A DNA stretch of 64,000 nt from Trichomonas tenax (taxonomy: Eukaryota > Parabasalia > Trichomonadida > Trichomonadidae): assembly GCA_023091735.1 (NCBI GenBank), contig JALKBU010000049.1, positions 1-64,000 on the forward strand, given 5' to 3'. The notes under the pieces are model-generated. The model made no database searches and had not been told where the DNA came from. It worked only from the letters and a program-made list of their open reading frames with translations. This document shows positions 42,270 through 52,244 of the stretch, one piece after another (the stretch's first letter is position 1; the number at the start of each line of letters is the position of its first letter). Both the position numbers and the translations under genes were made by a program.

Positions 42270-43475
42270 ATGATTCTTTCATGTTTATTCATCGCAGCAA
42301 TTGATCACGAATATCAATTAAACGTTCCATTCACGCGCACTGGTCCCGGAGAGATCGGAAACTGGACTCTTAGGGGCCAAGCGGTCGCCCAAAAACGAGT
42401 TATTCATCTTACAACGACAGTTTCTTCAGTTTTAGGCGGAATCTGCTCGAGGCTGCCAACAAATGCCAACAGTTGGACCAGTGAAGTCGATTTTTCGATG
42501 AATCAAGACACATTTTACTTAACTTTGAGTAAAAATGTGTGCCCAGACGTTTTTACGAAATTTAACGGCATGAACATAACATTGATGCAGCTGCAGAACA
42601 ATACTTTGCTAACAAGTATCGAAGGTGTTGAAGTTTTTCCCCCATCAGATAATTTTATTGATGATTTTAACTGCTCTAAGCGTCACTCATTGAGAATTAC
42701 GAAAAATAACAACAGAATTCTTGTTTCACTCGATGGATCACAAATATTTAATATCAGCGTTTTTAATTCATACGATCAGACTTATTTCTCATTCTTTGCA
42801 CAGTCGCCATCGACATGCGATCAGTGTATGACGAACATTCATGGATTTACATACATTCCTTCTTCAGAAAGGAGAACTTTAGATCCAAACTTGGATCTTC
42901 GCAACAGAAAGGCTTTAAGGTCAACACAGAACAAGCGCTCGATGATGAAGATGCTTAGGAGAGCGACAATGCAGATAGTTACTGAATATTTAGAAGAAGG
43001 AATGGCAAATGATGATTATTTATCTGGAACAGAAACAAAACTCATTGATTCGCTTGCTGAAATCAAGGAAATGCTGATCAGAGCAAATCACACGATCACA
43101 GCAGAAGACCTGAAGACATTAATCAATACAAAAGTCCGTCCTGTCCTCGATAAAGCAGCACAAAGATTCGAGAATGTTGCAAACGCGATGTTTTCAACGA
43201 AAACAGATATGAAAGAAGTCTGGATCGAAACAGGCAACAAACTTCGTGCAATCAGATCAGATGTTAATAACCAATGCATAGACATTGAGAACGAAGCTCG
43301 CAAATACATCTTCCAGATATTCCACATCGTTCCAGAAGAGTTTCATGAAGATCAGCCTGATAACAGAGATTCTTTGTCTTTCTGGCTATTGGTTGTCTGC
43401 GCAGTTGAGTTCATTGCTTATATTATCTTCTTTGTTAGATACCACTTCACCTTCATCAATAAGAAGCGTGCATAA
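42270..43475 (+). CDS. L-type lectin cargo receptor (ERGIC-53/VIP36-like)
   Basis: This 401-residue type I membrane protein has a signal peptide (MILSCLFIAA). The L-type lectin domain (about 12-215) opens with the family pattern ...VPFTRTGPGEIGNWTLRGQAVAQKRVIHLTT and includes GICSRLPTNANSWTSEVDF. A coiled-coil stalk (about 225-345), a membrane helix (about 365-388) and a short cytosolic tail ending KKRA follow. KKRA fits the dilysine KKxx COPI retrieval signal used by ERGIC-53 (KKFF). The protein should bind high-mannose glycoproteins and carry them from the ER. The paired cysteines DQCMTN and CSKRH are consistent with a lumenal fold. The frame is intact. Confidence 0.9.
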   Translation: MILSCLFIAAIDHEYQLNVPFTRTGPGEIGNWTLRGQAVAQKRVIHLTTTVSSVLGGICSRLPTNANSWTSEVDFSMNQDTFYLTLSKNVCPDVFTKFNGMNITLMQLQNNTLLTSIEGVEVFPPSDNFIDDFNCSKRHSLRITKNNNRILVSLDGSQIFNISVFNSYDQTYFSFFAQSPSTCDQCMTNIHGFTYIPSSERRTLDPNLDLRNRKALRSTQNKRSMMKMLRRATMQIVTEYLEEGMANDDYLSGTETKLIDSLAEIKEMLIRANHTITAEDLKTLINTKVRPVLDKAAQRFENVANAMFSTKTDMKEVWIETGNKLRAIRSDVNNQCIDIENEARKYIFQIFHIVPEEFHEDQPDNRDSLSFWLLVVCAVEFIAYIIFFVRYHFTFINKKRA

Positions 43476-43537
43476 AGTCTTTTTATAAAGTTTCTTGTTT
43501 TGCAATAAATTAATTTTTTTAAATATACAAACATAAA

Positions 43538-44905
43538 TTATTCTTGAAGAAGAGAATCAACATTCGTCATAAGATGGTTGTAATCAACTGATTCAATAAC
43601 CGCATCATCATCTATATCATGTAGTTGCTCAGCTAGCTCTCGTATATCAATTAGAATTTGATTTCTTACAACAAAATCAAGAAAATCAGAAATGATTTGA
43701 ATCAGATATATTGCAGCTTCGCTTTTGAGCTCTGACAGCATACTCACAAAGATATCAAAGAAATCTTGAGTTGCCATTTGCTCTGTCACGTGTATTCCTC
43801 CCATTCTTAGCATATGTCTAAGTATATAAACACAATCTTTCTTCGTTTCAAAATCGCCTTCAGGAAGACAATGAAAAACTGATTCAATTAGATCTGAGTG
43901 AGCAAGCATTTCAACTAACTCTGTTGTAAGAGTGATCTTCATCTGCATGTATTTGTTATAAAAGATCTTAAAGAAAGCCATTCCTATGTGACAGAGACGA
44001 GAAATTGGATCTCTACAAACAGCCAAAATGAAATCAAAGTTTGTAAATAAAATTGCTGGATAGGATATAATTGAAGTTAAGAAAATCATTGCATTGGCTG
44101 CCATTGCTTGGTTTTCAGTTCTCAATCTTGTGTTCGTCCTTTCAACTAAATCATTAAGCTGAAATTCAGTTTCATTTGGATGCTTTTTTAGTATTTTACG
44201 CGATGATCTAACGAATACTTTCAATACTATAAATGCTCCAGGTGGAAATTTATCGGTATTAAGAATCTCAATGAAAACGCGATTAATTGCAAGATATATT
44301 TCTTCTGAGTTAACTCTTGCTTTATTGCAAAGAGAGTCAATGAGCTTTAGCAGGTACAGATTGATGTTAGGTGTGTCATCTATGTAAATCCTTGGAAGAA
44401 CTGAAATAATTTCCCAATTGATTCTTCGAAGTAAATCAGGTGCGTATTGTGCGTTCAACTCAGTTAAATTAATAAAAATTTGCATGATGCTGATACATGC
44501 TAAAACGTTTCTTGTTTTTTCTAAAATGAAAAAAATACCATTCAAAATTTCATCGGAAGCGAGCAATTCGTACTTAAAATTGGGTGATGCTGTACACACA
44601 GATAGAACCCTTAGTGCTAAATCAACTATGAATATCTTATATTCGCCACATAATATTATTTCGAGTATTTTATTAATAGAATTGTCAGCCAATCCTGAAT
44701 TTTCGAATCCATGGGCAAGAATGGAACCTACAAACCCCTCTAAAATGTCAGCAAATTCTGGAAGTGGCGTTTCAGGATTTAAAGACTCAAGAATTCCGTA
44801 ATCTGGATATCGAACTCTTGAATTATCGATATTTGGTAATGAAACTTGAATCTTTGAGTCGTTTTTAGCATCTTTTGAGAATACATCTTTAAAATTGTCT
44901 TGCAT
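43538..44905 (-). CDS. Armadillo/HEAT-like repeat protein
   Basis: The 455-residue soluble protein is almost entirely helical repeats of armadillo/HEAT type (for example ALRVLSVCTASPNFKYELLASDEILNGIFFIL and VLACISIMQIFINLTELN). It ends in an acidic segment with DIDDDAVIE and a final LLQE. No enzymatic motif is seen. It resembles importin-alpha-type folds without an IBB domain. The frame also has an ATG at 44941. The ATG at 44905 (MQDNFKDVF) is preferred because an initiator lies 8-12 bases upstream and the extra residues are hydrophobic, although the first ATG has a TCATT too. A second armadillo-like protein is at 56737-58194. Confidence 0.78.
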   Translation of the reverse strand: MQDNFKDVFSKDAKNDSKIQVSLPNIDNSRVRYPDYGILESLNPETPLPEFADILEGFVGSILAHGFENSGLADNSINKILEIILCGEYKIFIVDLALRVLSVCTASPNFKYELLASDEILNGIFFILEKTRNVLACISIMQIFINLTELNAQYAPDLLRRINWEIISVLPRIYIDDTPNINLYLLKLIDSLCNKARVNSEEIYLAINRVFIEILNTDKFPPGAFIVLKVFVRSSRKILKKHPNETEFQLNDLVERTNTRLRTENQAMAANAMIFLTSIISYPAILFTNFDFILAVCRDPISRLCHIGMAFFKIFYNKYMQMKITLTTELVEMLAHSDLIESVFHCLPEGDFETKKDCVYILRHMLRMGGIHVTEQMATQDFFDIFVSMLSELKSEAAIYLIQIISDFLDFVVRNQILIDIRELAEQLHDIDDDAVIESVDYNHLMTNVDSLLQE

Positions 44906-44912
44906 TAATAAA

Positions 44913-44917
44913 AATGA
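44913..44917 (-). promoter_or_regulatory. Initiator (TCATT) of the armadillo gene
   Basis: On the minus strand TCATTTTTATTA immediately precedes the ATG at 44905. A second TCATT at 44945-44949 precedes the alternative ATG at 44941. Confidence 0.5.
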
Positions 44918-45135
44918 CGATAAAAATCTAACAATATACATGAAAATGACTGTTTATTCTTAATGATCATCTTCTGATAACGAAATAAAAAATATATATT
45001 TTTTATTGATTCTTTCATGCTAAAAACAAACAGTAGCTGTGTTTTTACAGTTCTTTCGTTTAATGATTTGTTTCCTTTTTGGTTGAAATAATATTTATGA
45101 TTGAAATATATATAAAGCTGAAAAATCATTGCCAA

Positions 45136-45336
45136 TCAATGCCTGGTCGTAATGCTTTGTGAAAGTTTCTCCTTAAAATCTTTTTCAAATTCTTCAAATT
45201 GTGATGTCAGTTGTTCTTGGAAATTAAAGAATGTTTGTTGCAGATCTTTGAGCTTTTGCCTCTCTTTATTGTATTCGTTAAGCGCTTTAATCGTTCCTTC
45301 GTACTCAGTGTTGAATTCAGATTTTTGTTCACTCAT
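45136..45336 (-). CDS. Small coiled-coil protein (66 residues)
   Basis: The ATG-initiated frame encodes one amphipathic coiled coil (NTEYEGTIKALNEYNKERQKL and QLTSQFEEFEKDFKEKL) with polar ends and no other motif. Codon content looks coding, in contrast to the AT-rich flanks. It could be a subunit of a small helical complex such as BLOC-type or kinetochore factors, but nothing allows a specific call. No clear initiator is seen. Confidence 0.5.
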   Translation of the reverse strand: MSEQKSEFNTEYEGTIKALNEYNKERQKLKDLQQTFFNFQEQLTSQFEEFEKDFKEKLSQSITTRH

Positions 45337-45656
45337 TATATTTTTTTAATTTTCCTACATATTTTTATCAAGGGGGACTCTTTTTTAAACAGGGGTTTCC
45401 CTTTTTTTATGAATTTTGGACTATGGAAATACTAATCCAAAACTTTTTGTTACTACTTTTATAGTTAAAACTTGTTTTTCACAAATGAATGTCTCAAAAT
45501 TAGATTCTTTAATTTTCAACGAATCTGCTTTCTTGAATGCCATTATACTACCAAATTGTGACTCTAAATTAGAATGCATATTGAAATGTTATTGCTTAGC
45601 CATTAGTATCCGAATAAAAAAAATCTTTAATTCCATGGTTAAATATATATAAATAA

Positions 45657-47682
45657 TTAGAGATCGGAGTCTTGATTTTGATCATCAAGATTGTCTAAAC
45701 CTTCGCCTTTGTCATCGTAGTTGTCCTCAATGTTATCATGCATCGGCTGGTCTTCTGCGTCATTAAGTTTTTGTTCAATTTCAGTGGTATTATAAAGCTG
45801 ATCATTTTGGGTGATATGTCCGATATCGGAAGGATCCTCAATATCTTCATATTGGTTATCATTGGAATTACTAATTTCCCTATTCCTCTTATACATAAAT
45901 ACGCCCATAATGGCAATGCAGAGTCCAAGTGTTGTTCATATAATCATTTTAACAGGTTTACTGGCGTCTTGACCTGGAATGTCACTAATTTCAGTTTCAG
46001 TCAATATTATTATGGTCTGCTGTGAAACATAAACAGGCTTATCCACCATCTGATATGCAAGAACTTCTGTGAAGCTTCTTTCTTGATCAGCTTCGCTTGT
46101 TGTTTCAATAATGGTTTCATATGGACTGTTGACTTTTGTTGTTCCATTCTCAATCATTGTAGTTGTTTCGATCAAAGTCTCTACTAAGGTCATATTTTCA
46201 CTTGTTGTTTCATTAATTTCGGCAGTTTCTGTAGTTTCATTCTGAGCCTCTTCGCATTTAACTTTGCAACTCCAATTATTGCATTCAAAGTCATCCTCGT
46301 TGTATTTCTCAATAGTTGAGTTTGTTGGGAAGTAAACTCTGTCAACTTTGTTATTTGACGTGTTGCAATATTGCTTGAACTCATTGTCTGGAGAAATCCG
46401 GTTTCCGGATTGTTGTTCCTTAATATAGTTGATGTCAAAAGGAACTTTGTTATAAGAGAATGAATAAGGATCATACTCAGTATCGATCGGAATTAGTGTT
46501 GAGTTTGTTGGAACGAAAAGCATGCTGCCTCTTTCTGGCAAATCAAGAATTTTTCCCTTAATTTCATGGTCGAATTATTTTTGGGTATTTCATGATTGTA
46601 ACCACGGAAGTTAATAAAGTTTGTGTTGCCAGGTGGAATATTCACAGTGTCAATGTTACAATTCTTGAACCATCTGAGAGAGAATGTTGTTGTATCATCA
46701 GCCATGTTGAGAGTTGTGAGATCGCGGCAATTTGAAACACTTCTTTGTGTAAAGACCAAATTTGGGGATATAAGGATTCCATTGATACCAACACCATCAA
46801 TGGCACCTTCTTCGATATTTACCATTCTGTCCATGGGGAAATTAATGACTTTGATTGATGGTGAATTTGATATAAAATCTCTTTTGAAAATATTGATAGT
46901 GGAATACAAAAAATCAAGTTCTATGAGGGAGATTTGGATTGATCCGAATGCACTATCAGGATTTGTTAATATAACTTCCAAAAAATGAATGTTTGTGTAT
47001 TTGGAAAGAGACATCAAAACCTCGGACAGTGAAACAGTTTTTGTCAATAGAGCCATCTTATTTATACCTGCTGAGGCAAGATTTGTTAAATTTTGAAGAG
47101 AACTGATATATGCATTGGCAGGATCGTCTCTTAAGTTTTATATCGTCTGGAGGGATGAGCAATTAATGAAAGCTCTGTAATCAAACTGACTCCAAGATGA
47201 TTTAATTGTAAAATCGTTGATATTGATGTTTACAAAGGACCCTGTTACCGCTACAACATTATCTCCTGTAAAATTCAACAATGATAAGTGAGGACAGTCT
47301 TTAATCGAATTTAGAGAAAAATGTGCATCTTTTGCATGAATCTCTCGAATGTTTGAGTTACCATTGAAAGCTTCTGATTCTACAAGGAGGTTTGCTATAT
47401 CGAATTGGATCTTTTGAGCTTTGTAAAGTTTAAAAAAATCTGGGGCCAGCATAAGACTTTCATATCCTGTCAAAACAAATTCAGTTAAATTATAAATGCA
47501 TGCTGCTATTGTTAAATTAGTAAGAGGAAATCTATTTAAGTCAATACGATTTCCATTTGGTTGTATTAAAGATAAAATAAAGGAACAGGAGGATGGATCT
47601 GGTATCACATCAATACCAGGTAAATTTCCTAGTTTGTGGCGACTTTTGGGGCCAAAATGGATGTAAATATTGAAGTTCTCAT
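45657..47682 (-). pseudogene. BspA-like LRR surface antigen pseudogene
   Basis: The pieces read as a BspA-like protein. The signal-peptide-like start at 47682 (MRTSIFTSILA) has an initiator at 47687-47691, followed by LRRs (LSLLNFTGDNVV, IREIHAKDAHFSLNSIKDCPHL, FTQRSVSNCRDLTTLNM). A Thr/Glu-rich stretch (about 46050-46260), a membrane helix (LGLCIAIMGVFMY) and an acidic cytosolic tail follow. BspA-like proteins are the largest surface family of trichomonads and may bind host or bacterial surfaces. The lesions are a frameshift just after the leader (near 47640), TAA at 47138-47140, a frameshift near 46570 and TGA at 45936-45938. Confidence 0.8.
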
Positions 47683-47686
47683 CAAA

Positions 47687-47691
47687 AATGA
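47687..47691 (-). promoter_or_regulatory. Initiator (TCATT) of the BspA-like pseudogene
   Basis: On the minus strand TCATTTTTG is followed at once by the ATG at 47682. Confidence 0.45.
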
Positions 47692-48633
47692 AATGAAAAC
47701 TCAGAAAAATTTCAAATTTTAGAATTATGATATTTGCACATACCAAATTAAATTAGTTCTTGATTTTATTTTCTCTCAAAATGATAAACAACTTTTGATG
47801 AAATAAAATAAAAAGCACTCAGTATCAGAAATAGTACTGTTTTATCGATGTAATCGAAATTCAATTCAGATTTTTGATGTGGTCGCTTGATCAACTTGAT
47901 GGGAAAACGTTAATGATTTGAGGACTGAAAACTGAAGGAATGCTTTCTATAACAGGTGATTAACAGTTATACGTGATAAAAATCATCACCCTTATCCATC
48001 AAAATTCAAGAGTTTACATGTCAAAAATCATTTTTATCATTGAAATTTCTATTTTACGTGTCAAAATATTATATCATCAAAATTGGGTCATTAGAAAAGT
48101 TTGAATCCAGAAAGTTTTGGACTGTGTAGCTGCAATGCATTAAAATCATCTCGTTTTTGTAAATAGAATTTAAACAATACGTTGGATAATCTCTTAGATT
48201 TTATTCTTTTTGGATGATAATTCTTATGTATCACATTAGATATTAATAGAGTTGGTTGTGCGATAAATGAGTAAACCACATTTATTGATGATAAACAACT
48301 TTTTGTTAATTTGAAAGAGATGAAAGCTCTCCTTAACTTTTCAATTAAAAAAAACTTAAGGTAGGGCATACGTAGTGCTTGTACATTGAATATTTGAAAC
48401 AGAGGTCTTTTATTTTATGTATATATTAAAAATATCAATCATCAGTATATTTCATTCAAAATGAGATTATGAAAAAGACAAAGCACGTCCAAATTTACAA
48501 TATAAACAACTTAAATAAACAAATTTCCTAATTATAAAAATTGACTTGGATATATTTTTGAAGTAACACAATTACATGTGGCTAATAGGACTAAGATGAT
48601 AAGCAATGAACATGCTTAACATTGGTAGTGTAT
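47692..48633. other. Intergenic region with two 13-bp motif copies
   Basis: It holds an exact TTTACATGTCAAA at 48013-48025 and a one-mismatch copy at 48053-48065. A 92-codon minus-strand frame with ATG at 48369 (to 48091) shows no recognised family and may be a gene remnant. No other feature is seen. Confidence 0.5.
48013..48025 (+). promoter_or_regulatory. 13-bp motif TTTACATGTCAAA
   Basis: Exact copy about 330 bases upstream of the BspA-like pseudogene start, with a one-mismatch copy 40 bases further on (48053-48065). Confidence 0.45.
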
Positions 48634-49020
48634 TTAATTGTTATTATTATTTGGTTCTTGAACTTGACCATTTAAGCGAACAAGTTCACCGTATTTTTTA
48701 AGCATATTAGCGCAGATAACTTCATAATCATTGTGTGTGTTTGCAGCATCAAATACATCAATTTCGATTTTATTTCCCATAACTCTAGCGAAATCATTAT
48801 CTTTTGCAATGTCAAGTACAACCTTTTGAAACAGAGACTGCTTCTTGTATCTTCTTAAAGCCGGAACTTTATTCGAAGGTTTAAATGGAATATTAAAATC
48901 GGCCTTATTGATATCAGGAGGGATAGTTTTCTTGAGGTTGAAGGTAATCCTTGGTTTTTCTTCTGTTGGCTCCTTCCATTTGTGAATTCTCGCTAGAACA
49001 AGATCATTCAATTGAGACAT
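48634..49020 (-). CDS. Unrecognised 128-residue protein
   Basis: The start is the ATG at 49020, with initiators TCATT at 49029-49033 and again at 49022-49026. The product is soluble. The N-terminal half is basic with a Pro-containing linker (KPRITFNLKKTIPPDINKADF, KVPALRRYKKQ). The C-terminal half is helical and mixed-charge (VVLDIAKDNDFARVMG, DYEVICANMLKKYGELV), and an Asn run ends the protein. No domain is recognised. The clean promoter and balanced composition make it a likely real gene. Confidence 0.7.
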   Translation of the reverse strand: MSQLNDLVLARIHKWKEPTEEKPRITFNLKKTIPPDINKADFNIPFKPSNKVPALRRYKKQSLFQKVVLDIAKDNDFARVMGNKIEIDVFDAANTHNDYEVICANMLKKYGELVRLNGQVQEPNNNNN

Positions 49021-49028
49021 GAATGAAA

Positions 49029-49033
49029 AATGA
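49029..49033 (-). promoter_or_regulatory. Initiator (TCATT) of the 128-residue gene
   Basis: On the minus strand TCATTTTTCATTC leads straight into the ATG at 49020. Two overlapping initiator matches are present. Confidence 0.55.
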
Positions 49034-51191
49034 CTTAAATTCTTACCAAGGTAAATGTTTCCTTTTCCACCATTAGGTTAAAATTTTCTTTTTTTTGAAT
49101 CTTTTTTGACATTGTAAAGCTCAATTTACACGTAAATTCCACAGAATCAATACTTTACACATCAATCTATCAAAATATTGGTCATATGAAAATTAACAAA
49201 GTTATCACATGTCATCCAACTCTGAAAAATGCGTCTTATTTTTTCTAAATGTGAAAACTAGTATCCCCATATAGTAATGAATCTATATACACCCATAAGT
49301 GAAAAAGGGTGTCAAAACGCACTATTTCAATTTGCAAAACTTAACGGAGGTTTAATCGGATTTTTTCTGCTATACATCTTATATGTAAGATGAATTTCCG
49401 CGAATAAGGCCAAAATAATTCTGGGAAAGCATGTTTTGTCAATAAAGAAAAAAAAAATAAATTTTTTGAAAATTGTGTTTAAAAATGATTTTCGTGTTTT
49501 TCTCTTTGGATATTGAATATTTTAAGAAAACAAATCGATGGGATGGATTAATAATATGTTCTCTACATATATTCGAGATCAAAACAGCGATAAAAATTTG
49601 AAGAAAAATAACATTTTCATGAATCTTTTTTCTATTTCGTCCTAATTTTAAAACCCAATCCTAATAACTAATCGTCAGAGTTCATTTAAGTGCTTCTCTC
49701 CGATTACGATACACTTTGTTCCACTAACCAACTCATATTCGACCAAAATTTTGTTATTTGGACAACAGTTCATTCCAATACATAAATTCGACATTCATTA
49801 CAGACAATTCAGTGTTTTTTGTTATTGTTGTTTGAGACATTTCATATTTTGATAATATTTAAATTCAAAATAGTTTTTTATGCAACTCTTTATTTGTAAT
49901 TCAATTGTTTGAATACACATAGAACAAATTCTCGATGCTTAAGGCTCAAAGATATGATTGCTAAAATAAAAAGAAAGATATTATTTGAATATGAATTTAT
50001 AGTTGTTTGTATTGTATTTAATGTAGATGATAAGCATATATTTCTTGTGTGTACTTCAATACACATTACGGCAAACATATTTTATGACTTTTTGATCAAA
50101 TATTAAACTTGATCTCGTGTTAAATTTAATCAAAGCCTTTGCAAGTACTATGGTGGATATACCCTCAATGTGTAGAAGCATTGGATGCAATAACTAAGAA
50201 TATAGCCTGATTTCGAGAGTTAGACACCTTGTAAGTTTTCTTGTTCAACATTTAAATTCGAAAGGTGCAACAAAATAAAAATTCTGCTCTTTTCATTTTG
50301 CTAAAGAACATAGTGGTGGTGCTAAAATATCAATAAGAAACAAGCATTTTGATGTTGTGTGCTTTTTGACAAATAAACTTTATGATATGTCATGTAAAAA
50401 TTTGTCATGTCAAATTAGTATGTAAACCAAAAAAATAATTTGGAGTGAGAGTTCGATATATCACTATGCTCATGTATGCGTATATAATGCCGAAATTTGC
50501 AGCGAAAATATAATACCATGAGATATCAGTCTCGAAATGTAATGAGTGGTTAGAGTAGTATGATGTATGACATGTGATGCAAAACTAAGCTAGGAGAGGA
50601 GAGCTAAGTAAAGTCGAAAATTAAATTGATTCAATTCACAAAATTAGATAGTGAAGAATATTTCTGTTGTGGATGTCATGCGCTCTATGAATCTGTATTG
50701 CTGTCATATGATTGATGCCTCTACAAGCTCATACAGCGGAGTTAGCCATTAAGGAGGCCAACATTTTTAAAAATTTAATTTTTTTGTGATAAAACCTTCG
50801 AATTTTACCGAATATATATTTGAAAAAGTGAAACTACAGTGATATGCTAAAAGTTAAGACAAAAAGTTCCAAGAAAGAACAATAATACTAGTATTTCGTC
50901 CTGTTTGATTTTAAATTATAATTACACTTTAATATATAACTTCCACTGTATTCAATGTGATTATCTGCTAGCTACCATAGTTTTCAGCTTGAGCTTGGCT
51001 TTGTTTGAGCAAGATATTTTTAGTAAATGTAAAATATGACATGTAAATACATTTTTTATCACGTAGTATCACAAAAAATCCGTTAAAATTAAGTTCTTCG
51101 ATTTAATGATAAGAATGATATAGGAAATGTGTGTATAGTATATAGAAAAAGCCACAAAGGCCAACTCCTCATTTTATGGTTGGCGGAGATC

Positions 51192-51631
51192 AGGCTTGTC
51201 TAAAATTGATAGGCAAAGTCGGCGAAACTCGTTTTTTAACTCACTGGATTAACTTCTTGCTAAGTTATTGAACTTCAATGTACAAAATCCTGTTGTGCAT
51301 GATATATTAAATAATTAGCTAACAAAGTCTATATTTCATTAAAATATTAGATATATCTTGCATCAAAAACATTGATTTACCTATTTATCATCGACAACAA
51401 CATATTTTACGTTATAAAAATGCTATACAATTGGAATATATTATAATGAGTAAAGCACATCATGGCAAATCAATGTTTTTGATCCAAGATATATCTAATA
51501 TTTTAATGAAATATAGACTTTGCTAGCTAATTCTTTAATATATCATGCACAACGGGATTTTATACATTGGGGTTCAATAATTTAGCAAGAAGTTAATCCA
51601 GTGAGTTAAAAAACGAGTTTCGCCGACTTTG
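51192..51631 (+). mobile_element. Foldback (MITE-like) element, complete copy
   Basis: Arms of 165 bases at 51214-51378 and 51467-51631 are inverted complements with only a handful of mismatches, separated by an 88-base spacer. The arms start inside GTCGGCGAAACTCG. The left flank (51192-51213) also matches the truncated copy at 262-281. There is no coding capacity. The structure is that of a non-autonomous DNA transposon derivative that could fold on itself in single strand or RNA. Confidence 0.9.
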
Positions 51632-51777
51632 TGTATAAAAATTTAATTGCTCGTGGAGATCAAGATGAGGTCGCCACCGACAACACCATGCTCTGACCTT
51701 CCGGCTGCAGTCTTTTGTTAAATGAAATGCTAAGATGTACGGATGAGCATAAGAAATGTCTAAAATTCGTCGAAATG

Positions 51778-52042
51778 TTATGATATGAAATTACAAAAAA
51801 CGAAGTAAATGCGAAATAATTATAATAATTAGATAGAAAACGAAAAGGTAGGTTCATGTTACGTTTAAGTTAAGAAGTAAAAGTCACTACATCAAGAGAT
51901 AAAGTCGATTTAAATTGAAAAATTTAAAATCACTTTTTCTCGAAAATTCCTCGATTAATGCATGTTATTTTCTTTCCCATTGTTATCCATATCCAATTAT
52001 GAGTAATTTCGCAAGTTTAGTGGGATAATTTAGTTATATATA
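51778..52042 (+). repeat. 264-bp dispersed repeat, copy B
   Basis: It matches 9236-9499 in the same orientation with only scattered substitutions and indels of a single base. It starts about 146 bases after the foldback element and ends about 200 bases before the ATG of the Sec7 gene, so its insertion may lie within that gene's promoter region. Confidence 0.9.
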
Positions 52043-52244
52043 TAGAATATAGATCAAATTCCTAATATAACTTTACTTGTCAATGACAGTCAAAATGGCA
52101 AAATTCGTTTGTTTATCAACAGTTTCCCACTCATGACGAAGTCTTAATGCAAAAAGTGAGTTTCTCAAAGAGCCATATCCGAATATACAAAAATTTTGAT
52201 GAAAATTTTAGTAAAAAGGCGATAAAAATTAATCGGCTCCAGAA

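Larger units (their letters stand above)
49034..52244. other. Large gene-free region with mobile DNA
   Basis: There are 3.2 kb without a credible gene. It contains the complete foldback element (51192-51631), copy B of the 264-base repeat (51778-52042), a one-mismatch TTTGACATGTAAA at 51036-51048, and related GTCATGTAAA/GTCATGTCAAA words at 50388-50416. The remainder is AT-rich. Confidence 0.6.

Noticed and set aside
48091..48369. 92-codon minus-strand ORF with ATG
   Set aside because: No family, no nearby initiator and an AT-driven composition. It is kept only as a possible remnant inside the gap entry.
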